Part shown: piece after piece, positions 28,976-37,612 of the stretch
Layout of the letters: the number at the start of each line of letters is the position of its first letter
How positions within the stretch are numbered: the stretch's first letter is position 1
NCBI RefSeq assembly: GCF_002920615.1
Contig: NZ_PQSU01000003.1
Location: forward strand, 1 to 64,000
Source of the DNA: Streptomyces sp. Ru62
Lineage (GTDB): Bacteria > Actinomycetota > Actinomycetes > Streptomycetales > Streptomycetaceae
Length of the DNA: 64,000 nt
Reading direction: 5' to 3'
Program-made: the position numbers and the translations under genes
Notes under the pieces: model-generated
What the model was told of the DNA's origin: nothing
Seen by the model: the letters and a program-made list of their open reading frames with translations, nothing else
Database searches by the model: none

Positions 28976-29875
28976 TCACGCGCCGGCCGGGTGCACGGTC
29001 AGCAGGTCGGCCAGGTCGATGCGGGTGAGGAACTCCCGGCGGATCCGGTCGGCGACCTGCGAGACCTCCTCGGAGCCGTCGTTCGCCGGGTCGATGTGGA
29101 CCCGGTAGGGGCGCTCGCCCTCGGGCAGGGCCACGATGCGGGCGATCTCGTCGGAGACCAGCGACGCCTCGGCACCCTCGGGGGCGAGCGCCGCGAGCTT
29201 CTGGGAGACCTGCTGGAGCAGGCCCGGGTACTTGGTCTCGTACTCCGCCTCGACGGCACCGTCGGCCGGGTGGCCGGAGTGGGCGAAGTGGTTGGTGCCG
29301 CTTGTGAAGGAGCCGGGCACCACGATCGAGGTCTCGACGCCCCAGCGGGCCAGCTCGCCGGCGTAGCTGACCGCGAGGGAGTCCATCGCGGCCTTCGCGG
29401 CGAAGTAGGGGGCGAGGTAGGGCGGGGTGCCGCCCTTGACGCTGGAGCTGGAGACCCAGACGACCAGACCCCGGCCGGCCTTGCGCAGGTGGGGCAGCAC
29501 GGCACGGTTGACCCGCTGCGTGGACAGCACGTTGATGTCGTAGAGCTGCGCGAACTGCTCCGGCGTGAAGGCCTCGGCGGGGCCGGTGACCATGTGGCCG
29601 GCGTTGTGGATCAGGACGTCGATACGGCCGTGCTCCTCCATCACCTGCTTGACCGCCGAGTCGACCGAGTCGTCCGAGTTGACGTCCAGTTCGATGGAGC
29701 GCAGGTCGACACCGTGCTCCTTGGCGTAGTCGGCGGCGGCCTGCACCTGCGGCGCGTTGCGGCCGGCGGTCTCGCGCATACCGGCGTAGACGGTGTTGCC
29801 CGCGTCGGCGAGGGCGCGGGCCGTGAGCGCGCCGAAGCCGCTGGAGGCACCGGTGATGACGACGATGTTGCTCAT
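28976..29875 (-). CDS. SDR-family oxidoreductase
   Basis: 299-aa classical short-chain dehydrogenase. The cofactor motif TGASSGFG (residues 8-15) is followed by a DVNSDDSVD segment, NAG in VLIHNAGHM, and the catalytic Ser and Tyr-x3-Lys in VSSSSVKGG and YFAAKAAMD. The motif is slightly unusual because Tyr is followed by FAAK. Length and the C-terminal extension resemble SDRs annotated as NAD(P)-dependent oxidoreductases of unknown substrate. Start 29875 has AAGGAGA upstream. It lies 148 nt downstream of another SDR on the same strand, possibly in one transcript, and ends at a strong terminator. Confidence 0.9.
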   Translation of the reverse strand: MSNIVVITGASSGFGALTARALADAGNTVYAGMRETAGRNAPQVQAAADYAKEHGVDLRSIELDVNSDDSVDSAVKQVMEEHGRIDVLIHNAGHMVTGPAEAFTPEQFAQLYDINVLSTQRVNRAVLPHLRKAGRGLVVWVSSSSVKGGTPPYLAPYFAAKAAMDSLAVSYAGELARWGVETSIVVPGSFTSGTNHFAHSGHPADGAVEAEYETKYPGLLQQVSQKLAALAPEGAEASLVSDEIARIVALPEGERPYRVHIDPANDGSEEVSQVADRIRREFLTRIDLADLLTVHPAGA

Positions 29876-30023
29876 GGGAATCTCCTTGACCGCGAAAGCG
29901 GGTCGGTGGCTGAGGGGAGTGAGGGTGGGACGAGCGTGAGGTGCGGGGCCGGTCGGCGAGCTCGCCCGACGCCGTCCGGCGGGCGCGGCCGCCGGTCGCG
30001 TCGGTCGGCGGGAGCGCAGTCGG

Positions 30024-30761
30024 TCAGATGATGCCGCCGTTGGCGTAGATGGTCTGGCCGTTGATCCAGCGCGCCGGGCCGGCCAGGAAGACGATGGCCT
30101 CGGCGATGTCGTCGGGGGTGCCGAGCCGCTCCAGAGGGGCCGCCTTGGCGAGATTGTCGAGCGCCGCCTGGTCCTTGCCCTCCAGGAACAGCGGAGTGGC
30201 GGTGGGGCCCGGGGAGACCGCGTTGACGGTGATGTCCTTGCCGCGCATCTCACGGGCGAGCACCAGGGTCATCGCCTCGACCGCGCCCTTGCTCGCGGCA
30301 TAGGCGCCGTAGGTGGGGAACTGAAGCCGGGTGAGGGACGAGGAGACGTTGATCAGGGCACCGCCCGCGCGCAGCCGGCGGGCCGCCTGCTGGGAGACGA
30401 CGAAGGTCCCGCGGATGTTGGTGCGGTGCATGCGGTCCAGGTCGTCCAGGTTGAGCGTGGCGATGGGCGACAGCAGCATGATGCCGGCCGTGTTGACGAC
30501 TACGTCGAGGCCGCCGAACTCCGCCTCGGTGGCGTCGAAGGCCGCGGCCATGGCCTCCTCGTCGGCGACGTCGCCGCTGACGGCGATGGCCTTGCCGCCC
30601 TGGGCCTTGATGGCCGCCACCGCCTCGTCCGCCTTGGCCTTGTTGCCCACGTAGTGGACGGCGACGGCGTAGCCGTCCTGGGCGAGGCGGTTGGTCACGG
30701 CCAGGCCGATGCCGCCGGTGCCGCCGGTGACCAGCGCGACGCGGGTGTTGGTGTCCGTCAT
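30024..30761 (-). CDS. SDR-family oxidoreductase (FabG-like)
   Basis: 245-aa SDR enzyme. TGGTGGIG (cofactor loop), NTAGIMLL, the catalytic SSSLTRLQFPTYGAYAASKGAVEA with Ser, Tyr and Lys, and the C-terminal LAGPARWINGQTIYANGGII are all typical of FabG-like reductases. Start at 30761 (MTDTNTRVALVTGG) is preceded by AAGGACT; the frame stays open to 31016 but without coding character. It is followed by another SDR gene on the same strand and is divergent in function from the XRE regulator at 31121, which is encoded upstream on the same strand and may control it. Confidence 0.92.
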   Translation of the reverse strand: MTDTNTRVALVTGGTGGIGLAVTNRLAQDGYAVAVHYVGNKAKADEAVAAIKAQGGKAIAVSGDVADEEAMAAAFDATEAEFGGLDVVVNTAGIMLLSPIATLNLDDLDRMHRTNIRGTFVVSQQAARRLRAGGALINVSSSLTRLQFPTYGAYAASKGAVEAMTLVLAREMRGKDITVNAVSPGPTATPLFLEGKDQAALDNLAKAAPLERLGTPDDIAEAIVFLAGPARWINGQTIYANGGII

Positions 30762-31120
30762 GATGACCAGTCCTTCGAGTGATGTGACAGTGCCCGGCAC
30801 GTGGGAGTCGCGCACACCGTCATCGTCGTTGACGTTTTGACGTGATCGACGATAACACGATCTGAGATCATCGACAACACATTCTTGTGAGCATCGATGA
30901 CAACGCCGAGCGGATGGGATGGGATAGGAGGCGATCCGGATCGAACCGGAGCCCCTCTGGAACACCGACAAGTCTTCCGTCGGCGCTTTCGGGCCACCAT
31001 CGGGCAGGCCGGGCAACGTGAATATGGCTCACCCGTGCCCCGCCGTGGGGTTGGCCCGACAGCCGCACGCCGGAAGCGGCGGGGCCTCAACACACCTCGT
31101 AGCGCGTGACTCTCAGAGAA
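30762..31120. promoter_or_regulatory. Promoter region of the SDR pair with imperfect repeats
   Basis: 359 nt without a convincing gene. An AT-richer stretch holds three related 14-15-nt direct repeats: GATCGACGATAACAC (30844-30858), GATCATCGACAACAC (30866-30880) and CATCGATGACAACG (30891-30904). On the minus strand the second repeat reads TTGTCG followed after 17 nt by TATCGT, a possible -35/-10 pair for the SDR gene. The repeats are candidate binding sites for a regulator; the nearby MmyB-like protein is an obvious suspect. Confidence 0.4.
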
Positions 31121-32002
31121 TCACAGGGAGTTGCCACTGTCGCGCGATGCGGACCGCGGGCGGTGGGGTTCCGGCCCCGCGCCGGTGCGCTCCGCGTCGG
31201 CCGACTCCCGGAGACGCAGCAGCGCCCGCTCACTCGGCGAGCCCGGTTCGGCCTGATAGATGAACAGGTGCTGCCCGGAGGCGCCGTCGACGTCGAAGAT
31301 CTGGTAGTTCAGCGTGAGATCACCGACGAGCGGGTGGCACAGGCGCTTGACGTCGCTCGCCTTGTCCCGCACGTCGAAACGGCTCCACAGCCGGCGGAAC
31401 TCCGCGTCCGTGGACAACTCCTCCACCAGCTCGGCCAGGCGGGGGCGGGCCGCCGGGGGACCCGCCGTGGCCCGCAGCCAGGCGACGCCGGCCTCGGCGA
31501 TCAGCCGCCAGTCCCGGTAGAAGACGCGCGCGGCGGCCTGGTCGAGGAAGGTGAACCGCACGAGGTTGCCGTAGGGAAGGACCGGCGCGTACAGGGCACG
31601 CCCCAGGGCGTTGCCGGCCAGGACGTCGAGGCAGGACCCGAGGACCAGGGCGGGGGTGGCGTCCCACGCGTCGATCAGGCGCCTGACGTGCGTTGCGACC
31701 TCGGCGTCCGGTGGCGTCGGCCGGTCCTGGTCCCGTACCAGACCGCGCATGTACCGGGCGGCGTCGGGGTTCAGCCGGAGAGCGCGGGCGAGGGCCTGGA
31801 GCACCTGGTCGGAGGGGTACTTCTCCCGGTCCTGTTCCAGGCGGGCGTAGTAACCCTCGCTGAGGCCGGCGAGCCGGGCGACCTCTTCCTGCTTGAGGCC
31901 GGGAGTACGGCGTGGGGCGTCATCCGGCAGCCCCGCCTCCCGCGGGGAGACTGCTGCTCTGCGAGCGCGCAGGAAGCGGCCGAGCTGGTTGACGCTGTCC
32001 AT
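31121..32002 (-). CDS. XRE-family regulator with MmyB-like ligand-binding domain
   Basis: 293-aa regulator with the same two-part layout as the protein at 16535-17443: HTH region LGRFLRARRAAVSPREAGLPDD and KQEEVARLAGLSEGYYARLEQDREKYPSD, then the MmyB-like domain with RRLIDAWDATPALVLGSCLDVLAGN, RFTFLDQAAARVFYRDWRLIA and YQAEPGSPSE. Start at 32002 (MDSVNQLGRFL) matches the paralogue; the frame continues further upstream without support. It is the gene upstream of the two SDR genes, a common arrangement for this family, so it probably regulates them and itself. Confidence 0.92.
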   Translation of the reverse strand: MDSVNQLGRFLRARRAAVSPREAGLPDDAPRRTPGLKQEEVARLAGLSEGYYARLEQDREKYPSDQVLQALARALRLNPDAARYMRGLVRDQDRPTPPDAEVATHVRRLIDAWDATPALVLGSCLDVLAGNALGRALYAPVLPYGNLVRFTFLDQAAARVFYRDWRLIAEAGVAWLRATAGPPAARPRLAELVEELSTDAEFRRLWSRFDVRDKASDVKRLCHPLVGDLTLNYQIFDVDGASGQHLFIYQAEPGSPSERALLRLRESADAERTGAGPEPHRPRSASRDSGNSL

Positions 32003-32215
32003 GCGCACCAGGCTACTCGGACGGCCCGTGACCCGTCGGGAGGAGCGCACGCCGACGCCGCCACCGCGACATCGCAACCGCGCCGTCTCACTCCTCGGGC
32101 AATCGGTTGCCCAACGGCCCGGCCATGGCCACCGTAGAAACACATCAAACCGGATATACCGGGCCACGGGAAGAGCGCCACACCACCGGACGACCAGCCG
32201 AGGAGGTCATCCGAC

Positions 32216-34474
32216 ATGACACGCGAGCAGTCCTTCGCCTTCGACGCGGAGGGCAGATCGGTCCGGCCGGGAAGCAGTGGACGGCCAGACGGACTCGGGC
32301 AGGAGCCCGCCCACCTCTTTCTCGTCGAACTGCTCGACCGGGCGGGCTGCGACGCGTCCGCCGTACTGCAACTCGACGTGTGGCGCGACACGTTGCACAC
32401 CAACGTCGCCGTCGCGGGAACCGCACCGACCGCCGCGCTCGCGCGCGTCCAGGCCGCGTACACCCGCTCGGCCTTCGAGCACGCCGCGGCCGGGATGGAG
32501 CTGTACGACGCGGAGTTGAGGGTGCTGCGCAGCAACGCGGCGGCCCTGCGCATCCGTGGGCGCACCGCCGCCCAGGTGCTCCAGCGCGACGCGGCCGACC
32601 TGGACGGCAGCCTGCCGACGAGCCGTCTGCTGCGCGAGGTCGTCCAGGGACCGGACCCGGTGGCCGAACGCTTCGTCAGCGTGCCGAGCAAGGGCGCCGG
32701 GCACCGGGTCTACCGGGTCACCGCCATGTGCCTACGGGACGGCGGCACGGTCGTCGGGGCCGCCACGTTCATCCACGACGTGACCGGCGAGGCCCGCTCG
32801 CGTGCCGCGGAACGACTGCTGTCGGCGGCCCACCGCCGGATCGGGACGACGCTCAGCGCGGCCCGCACCAGCCAGGAGCTGGCCTCCACCCTCACCCGCG
32901 ACTTCGCCGACGCCGTCTCCGTCGACCTGGTCGACGGCGTGCTGCACGGGGCGGAGCCGCCCTGCGCCCCGCTGGATGCGTCGGCCCCCCTGCGCCGTAC
33001 GGCCTTCGAGGCCCCCGGCGGCCTGGAAGGCGTGTACGCCGTGGGCGAGCCCAGCCACTTCTTCTTCCCCACCCCCTACACCCAGGTGCTCGGCGACCTG
33101 ACCCCCCGGCTGGTCGATCCCTCCGGAGCGCTCGCCGACTGGCTCATGTACGACGCCGCCCGCGCGGGAGCGCTGCGCGCCGCCCGCGTCCACTCCATGA
33201 TCGTGGCCCCGCTGGTGCACCAGGACCGCGTGCTGGGCCTGGCCTGCTTCTACCGCGGCCCACGGCACCCCGTCCCCTTCGACGCGCAGGACCTAGCGCT
33301 GGTCGAGCAGGTCACGGCGAAGGCGTCGGCGCACATCGAGAACGCGCGCAGATTCATGCGCGAGCACACGACGGCGGTGACCCTGCAACGGCGGCTCCTG
33401 CCACGGTCCCTGCCGGAGGTGACGGCGATGACCACGGCACACTTCTGGCTGCCGGAGCCCCGGCGGACCTCGTGGTTCGACGTCCTGCCGTTGTCCAGCG
33501 CCCGCGTCGCCCTGGTCATCGGGGAGGTGCCGGAACAGGGGCTGGACGCCTCGGTGGACATGGGCCTGCTGCGGACGGCGGTGACCACGCTCGCGGGCCT
33601 GGAACTGCCGCCGGAGGAGATTCTCGCCCACCTGGACGACGTCGTCCCGCGCCTGGGCCTCGCGGACGCGGCCGGCATCCCCCCGGACGCCCGCACCGCT
33701 GACGAGCGGCCCCGGTGCCAGTACTGCGTCTACGACCCTGTCACCGGCGACCTCGCCGTGGCCTCCGCGGGCTGGCCCCACCCGCTGGTGACCGCGCCCG
33801 ACGGCACGGTGCGCGAGCTGCCCGTGCCCCGGGGCCCGGCGCTGGGCAGCGGGGTGGGTTACGAGGCCGTCCGGACCCGGCTCGCCCCGGGCAGCGTGCT
33901 GACCCTCTACTCGGCCTCGCTGCTGCGGGAGCCGCCCTGCGACGCACCCGCCGTGCGGCTCCGGCAGGCGGTGGCCGCCGCGCCGGGCGACGCACAGGGC
34001 ACCTGCGACACCGTCGTGTACCGGATGATGGGCGGACCGCGCGAGCGGGGCGCGGCGGTGCTCACCGCGGCGGCGCACCGGCTCGCCGAGGACTGCGTCG
34101 CCACCTGGACGGGGGCGGCGGACCCAGCGGAGGTGGCCGCCTGCCGGCGGTGGGTCCGTGAGCGGCTGGCCGGATGGCGGCTGGCCGATCAGGTATTCGC
34201 GACCGAGACCATCGTGAGCGAACTCGTCACCAATGTGCTCCGGCACGCCTCCGGGGAGCCGCGCGTACGGCTGATCAGGGACGGCGGCCTCACCGTGGAG
34301 GTGTCCGACCACTCCACGACGGCGCCGCACCTCCGGCACGCCCGGGCCCAGGACGAGAACGGCCGGGGCCTGCTGATCGCCGCCGCACTGGCCCGGCGCT
34401 GGGGCACCCGGTACTCGGGCGACGGCAAGACCATCTGGGTGGAGCAGGACATGACTGCCACCGATGTCATATGA
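32216..34474 (+). CDS. PAS-GAF-SpoIIE/PP2C-like-HATPase signalling protein
   Basis: 752-aa multidomain protein. A PAS-like domain (about 80-190), a GAF domain (about 205-385; ARVHSMIVAPLVHQDRVLGLACFY), a SpoIIE/RsbU phosphatase-like domain (about 390-600) and an anti-sigma-type HATPase (about 610-745; TIVSELVTNVLRHA, ENGRGLLIAAALARRWG) are in order. In the phosphatase part Asp422 (WFDV) is kept, but the second metal-binding Asp of the GDV motif is Glu437 (GEVPEQG), and the terminal DD motif is lost, so phosphatase activity is doubtful. Start has GAGGAGG 8 nt upstream. It precedes a response-regulator gene by 75 nt and may form a stress-signalling unit with it. Confidence 0.9.
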   Translation: MTREQSFAFDAEGRSVRPGSSGRPDGLGQEPAHLFLVELLDRAGCDASAVLQLDVWRDTLHTNVAVAGTAPTAALARVQAAYTRSAFEHAAAGMELYDAELRVLRSNAAALRIRGRTAAQVLQRDAADLDGSLPTSRLLREVVQGPDPVAERFVSVPSKGAGHRVYRVTAMCLRDGGTVVGAATFIHDVTGEARSRAAERLLSAAHRRIGTTLSAARTSQELASTLTRDFADAVSVDLVDGVLHGAEPPCAPLDASAPLRRTAFEAPGGLEGVYAVGEPSHFFFPTPYTQVLGDLTPRLVDPSGALADWLMYDAARAGALRAARVHSMIVAPLVHQDRVLGLACFYRGPRHPVPFDAQDLALVEQVTAKASAHIENARRFMREHTTAVTLQRRLLPRSLPEVTAMTTAHFWLPEPRRTSWFDVLPLSSARVALVIGEVPEQGLDASVDMGLLRTAVTTLAGLELPPEEILAHLDDVVPRLGLADAAGIPPDARTADERPRCQYCVYDPVTGDLAVASAGWPHPLVTAPDGTVRELPVPRGPALGSGVGYEAVRTRLAPGSVLTLYSASLLREPPCDAPAVRLRQAVAAAPGDAQGTCDTVVYRMMGGPRERGAAVLTAAAHRLAEDCVATWTGAADPAEVAACRRWVRERLAGWRLADQVFATETIVSELVTNVLRHASGEPRVRLIRDGGLTVEVSDHSTTAPHLRHARAQDENGRGLLIAAALARRWGTRYSGDGKTIWVEQDMTATDVI

Positions 34475-34549
34475 CTGCCATGCCTCACATCATCGGAGCC
34501 CTCAGCACACCATGGACCCACTTCATGAGCCACGGTCTAGGATGCCACC

Positions 34550-35209
34550 ATGAGTGAACCACTGCGAGCGGTACTCGGAGAAGACCAGGCGATCGTCCGC
34601 GAGGGTATCGCGACCATCCTGCGCAGCGCCGGCATCACCGTGGTCGCCGCGGTGGACAACGCGGTGGACCTCGTCCGCGTCACCAAGGAGCAGCGGCCCG
34701 ACGTCGTGATCACCGACATCCAGATGCCGCCCAACCTGAACGCCGACGGTCTGCAGGCTGCGCAGGAGATCCGGGCCGCGCAGCCGGAGACCGCCGTCAT
34801 CGTGCTCTCCCAGTTCCTCGACGCCTCCTACGCCCTGGACCTGGTCGGCGACGATCCGAGCGGCGTGGGCTACCTCCTCAAGGAGAAGGTCGCCAGCCCG
34901 CAGATCCTCACCGATGCCGTGGAGCGGGTGGTCGCCGGCGGGTCCGCTCTGGACCCCGATGTCATATCCACCCTTGTCGGACGCAAACGCAAGCAGGATC
35001 CGCTGGCGGCGCTGACGCCGAAGGAGAAGGAGGTCCTGGCCCTGATGGCCGAGGGTCACTCCAATTCCGGCATCGCCCGCAAGCTCGTGGTCACGGTGCC
35101 GGCGGTGGAGCGCCATGTGACGGGCATCTTCATGAAGCTCGGCCTCAGCCAGGCCGGTTCGGACCAGCACCGCCGGGTGCTGGCCGTACTGCGGTACCTC
35201 AAGCAGTAA
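34550..35209 (+). CDS. NarL/LuxR-family response regulator
   Basis: 219-aa response regulator. The receiver domain has the acidic pair ED near residue 11, the phospho-acceptor Asp56 in VVITDIQMPP, and Lys in GYLLKEKVAS; the C-terminal LuxR HTH is LTPKEKEVLALMAEGHSNSGIARKL with VVTVPAVERHVTGIFMKLGL. It would bind DNA when phosphorylated. The likely kinase is the convergent PAS histidine kinase at 35647-36696, the only canonical one in the window. Start ATG 34550 is in the family position. It follows the SpoIIE-like gene on the same strand. Confidence 0.94.
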   Translation: MSEPLRAVLGEDQAIVREGIATILRSAGITVVAAVDNAVDLVRVTKEQRPDVVITDIQMPPNLNADGLQAAQEIRAAQPETAVIVLSQFLDASYALDLVGDDPSGVGYLLKEKVASPQILTDAVERVVAGGSALDPDVISTLVGRKRKQDPLAALTPKEKEVLALMAEGHSNSGIARKLVVTVPAVERHVTGIFMKLGLSQAGSDQHRRVLAVLRYLKQ

Positions 35210-35221
35210 GGGGAACCGGGC

Positions 35222-35584
35222 TCAGGCGGTCGCGCCGAAGATCCCCTTAAGATCTGCGTCGAACAGCCGGTCCTTCGCGATGAAGGACTCGATCCCCGCC
35301 TGTCGCAGTTCGTCCGCGGACCAGAACGACTGCTCAGTGGAGGTCAGCACGATCCGCGGCGGCTGATCCACCGCGCGCAGCATACGGGCGACGGCCACCC
35401 CGTCGTGATCCGGCAGGTGCAGATCCAGGAGGAGACCATCGGGCCGGTGTTCACGTACCGCCGCCAGGGCCGAAGCACCATCCTCCGACTCGGCGACGAC
35501 GTGCATACCGCGCGCCGTCAGCAGCGTCTTCGCGATGCGACGGAACCCAGGGTCGTCGTCGACGACCACGATGTTGACGGACAT
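35222..35584 (-). CDS. Stand-alone receiver-domain response regulator
   Basis: 120-aa protein made only of a receiver domain: VVVDDDPGF at the N-terminus, phospho-acceptor Asp54 in LLLDLHLPDHDG, a Thr/Ser in VLTSTEQ and Lys in SFIAKDRLF. With no output domain it probably works by protein contact or as a phosphate sink. The start is uncertain: 35584 fits the domain boundary, but an in-frame ATG at 35650 overlaps the stop of the upstream kinase gene (ATGA), which would add 22 residues and couple translation. It is convergent with the LuxR-type regulator, 12 nt apart. Confidence 0.88.
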   Translation of the reverse strand: MSVNIVVVDDDPGFRRIAKTLLTARGMHVVAESEDGASALAAVREHRPDGLLLDLHLPDHDGVAVARMLRAVDQPPRIVLTSTEQSFWSADELRQAGIESFIAKDRLFDADLKGIFGATA

Positions 35585-35646
35585 GCTTATCAGGATGCCC
35601 GGGATCGCGACGGACAGACCATAGGGGCAGCCCCACGATTTGCTGC

Positions 35647-36696
35647 TCATTCCGGTACGGGAATCTCCGCGCGCACAGAGGTGCCCCGGCCCGGCGGCGA
35701 GTCGATGACGAGAACGCCGTCGAAGGTGTCGACTCGGTCCCCGAGGCCGGTCAGACCGCTGCTGACGGCGTGCCGCGGGACCCCGCCGACACCGTCGTCG
35801 ACCACTTCGATGCGCAGCACGTCCTTCAGTTCGATGGATATGCGGATGTGTGTCGCCTCCGCGTGTTTCACGGCATTGGTCAGGGCCTCGGCGATGACGA
35901 AGTACGCGTTCGACTCGACCTCGGCGGGCAAGCGCCGCGGGTACTCCCCCTCCACGGTGGTCGGCACAGCGCAGCGCTCGGCCAGTGACTCGACGGCCGC
36001 CATCAGGCCCTTGGCCTGGAGCACCGAGGGGTAGACGCCGTAGGCCAGCTCGCGCAACTCGTCGATCGCGGTCTGCGCGTCGACGATGGCCTGGTCGAGG
36101 AGGCCGACGGCCGCGGTGGCGGAGTCCGGCACCAGATCACGGGTGAGGCGCAGCCCGATCAGCAGGCTGACCAGCCGTTGCTGCGCGCCGTCGTGCAGGT
36201 CGCGGGCCGTCTGGCGGCGTACCGCCTCGATGCTCTGCATGATCCGCCGCTGTGCGGCACGTGCCTCGTCCGCCCGGATGCGGGCCGCGTCCCGCTCCCG
36301 GCGGGCGCGCTCCAGTTCACGGTTCTCGGTGGCGTCGAAGAAGGAGTAGACCACCCCGCGCCCGTCCGGCAGATCGATGGGCGCGGCCCACCAGGAGGCT
36401 GGGAAGAAGGAACCGTCCCGCCGCTTGAACCACTCGTCGTTGCCGTGCGCCGGCATCCCCGTGGTCGCCGGCCGGAGCATCTGGCACTGGGAGGCGGGGA
36501 AGGGAGTGCCGTCCGGACGGTAAGGATGCAGGGTCTCGTGGCTGGACCGGCCCACCAACTCGTCGGCATCGTCGTAGCCGAGCGCGGCCACACCGGCCGG
36601 GTTGGTGTAGACGATGTTCCCCCGGTGGTCCACGACCCAGACGACCTGCGAAACGCTGTCCAGGATGGCGGGCAGGACCATGCGGATCGATTGCAC
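35647..36696 (-). CDS. PAS-domain sensor histidine kinase (NarL-type)
   Basis: 349-aa soluble kinase. A PAS domain (about 8-125; ILDSVSQVVWVVDHRGNIVYTNPAGVAALGY) precedes a coiled coil rich in Arg/Ala/Glu, the HisKA_3 motif RDLHDGAQQRLVSLLIGLRL with phospho-acceptor His168, and a complete HATPase domain (EALTNAVKHAEAT, DDGVGG, GLTGLGDRVDTFDG). The GTG start at 36696 is chosen because GAGGAG is 7 nt upstream; the frame is open to 36840 without support. The downstream receiver protein overlaps or closely follows, and a LuxR-type regulator lies beyond, so both may be phosphorylation targets. The signal is unknown; PAS suggests redox, light or a small ligand. Confidence 0.93.
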   Translation of the reverse strand: MQSIRMVLPAILDSVSQVVWVVDHRGNIVYTNPAGVAALGYDDADELVGRSSHETLHPYRPDGTPFPASQCQMLRPATTGMPAHGNDEWFKRRDGSFFPASWWAAPIDLPDGRGVVYSFFDATENRELERARRERDAARIRADEARAAQRRIMQSIEAVRRQTARDLHDGAQQRLVSLLIGLRLTRDLVPDSATAAVGLLDQAIVDAQTAIDELRELAYGVYPSVLQAKGLMAAVESLAERCAVPTTVEGEYPRRLPAEVESNAYFVIAEALTNAVKHAEATHIRISIELKDVLRIEVVDDGVGGVPRHAVSSGLTGLGDRVDTFDGVLVIDSPPGRGTSVRAEIPVPE

Positions 36697-36817
36697 TGTG
36701 GAGCTCCTCTTGCTCGACCGCCGCGGAAGACATGAACACGCACAGCGATGACCGGTACGACACTCGGCCGTGTCATCCTGTGCCCGGCCGGCATCGGCTT
36801 CTCTGCGGCCCGGCCGC

Positions 36818-37612
36818 TCAGGGCAGGATGGCGTCGACATAGCCGCCGTCGACGCGCAGCGCCCCGCCCGTGGTCGCGGACGCCTGCTCGCTGCTGAGGT
36901 AGACGACCATGTGGGCGATCTCCTCGGGCTCGATCAGCCGTTGCAGCAGGGACTGCGGCCGGTACTCGCGCATGAACACGCGCTGGGCCTCCTCCCAGGG
37001 CAGGGAACGGTCGACCAGTTCGTACACGAAGTCCTCCACTCCCCCGGTGTGCGTGGGACCGGCGATCACGGAGTTCACCGTGACGCCCGTCCCGGCCGCC
37101 TTCTTGGCGAAGCCGCGGCCCACCGCGAGCAGGGAGGTCTTGGTCATGCCGTAGTGGATCATCTCCGCCGGGATGACGACCGCCGAATCACTGGCGATGT
37201 ACTGGATGCGGCCCCAGCCGCGCTCGGTCATCCCGGGCAGGTACATGCGGGTCAGCCGCACCGCTGCCAGCACGTTGACCTCGAAGTAGCGCAGCCACTC
37301 CGAGTCGTCGATCTCCAGTGGGTCCGCGGATCCGAAGATGCCCAGGTTGTTCACCAGGACGTCGACGTCCGGCAGGACCTCGGCCAGCCGCTGCGCGCCG
37401 TCCGCCGTGCTCACGTCGGCGACCGCCGGCACCAGGTCCGCCTCCGGCACCTGTTCGCCCAGACGGGCCAGGGCTGCCCGCACCCGTGCCCCGTCGCGAC
37501 CGTTGACGGCCACCCGTGCCCCCGCGCGCGCCAGCTCGCGCGCGATGGCGGCGCCGATGCCCTGCGTGGAACCGGTGACCAAAGCGGTACGTCCGGTCAG
37601 ATCGATCTGCAT
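36818..37612 (-). CDS. SDR-family oxidoreductase
   Basis: 264-aa short-chain dehydrogenase. TGSTQGIG (cofactor), VNNLGIFG, catalytic Ser in YIASDSAVVIP, YGMTK with Tyr and Lys, and the closing VYLSSEQASATTGGALRVDGGYVDAIL are present. Start at 37612 (MQIDLTGRTALVTG) with GGAGG upstream; the frame extends to 37807 without coding character. It is 121 nt downstream of the kinase gene's upstream side and on the same strand, but transcription is probably separate. A dyad at 37891-37903 may be its operator. Substrate unknown. Confidence 0.92.
   Translation of the reverse strand: MQIDLTGRTALVTGSTQGIGAAIARELARAGARVAVNGRDGARVRAALARLGEQVPEADLVPAVADVSTADGAQRLAEVLPDVDVLVNNLGIFGSADPLEIDDSEWLRYFEVNVLAAVRLTRMYLPGMTERGWGRIQYIASDSAVVIPAEMIHYGMTKTSLLAVGRGFAKKAAGTGVTVNSVIAGPTHTGGVEDFVYELVDRSLPWEEAQRVFMREYRPQSLLQRLIEPEEIAHMVVYLSSEQASATTGGALRVDGGYVDAILP

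Noticed and set aside
30925..30990. tRNA-like stretch (on the minus strand CCGGTTCGATCCGG resembling a T-arm)
   Set aside because: The stem gives only a 6-nt loop, and no matching acceptor, D or anticodon arms could be folded around it.
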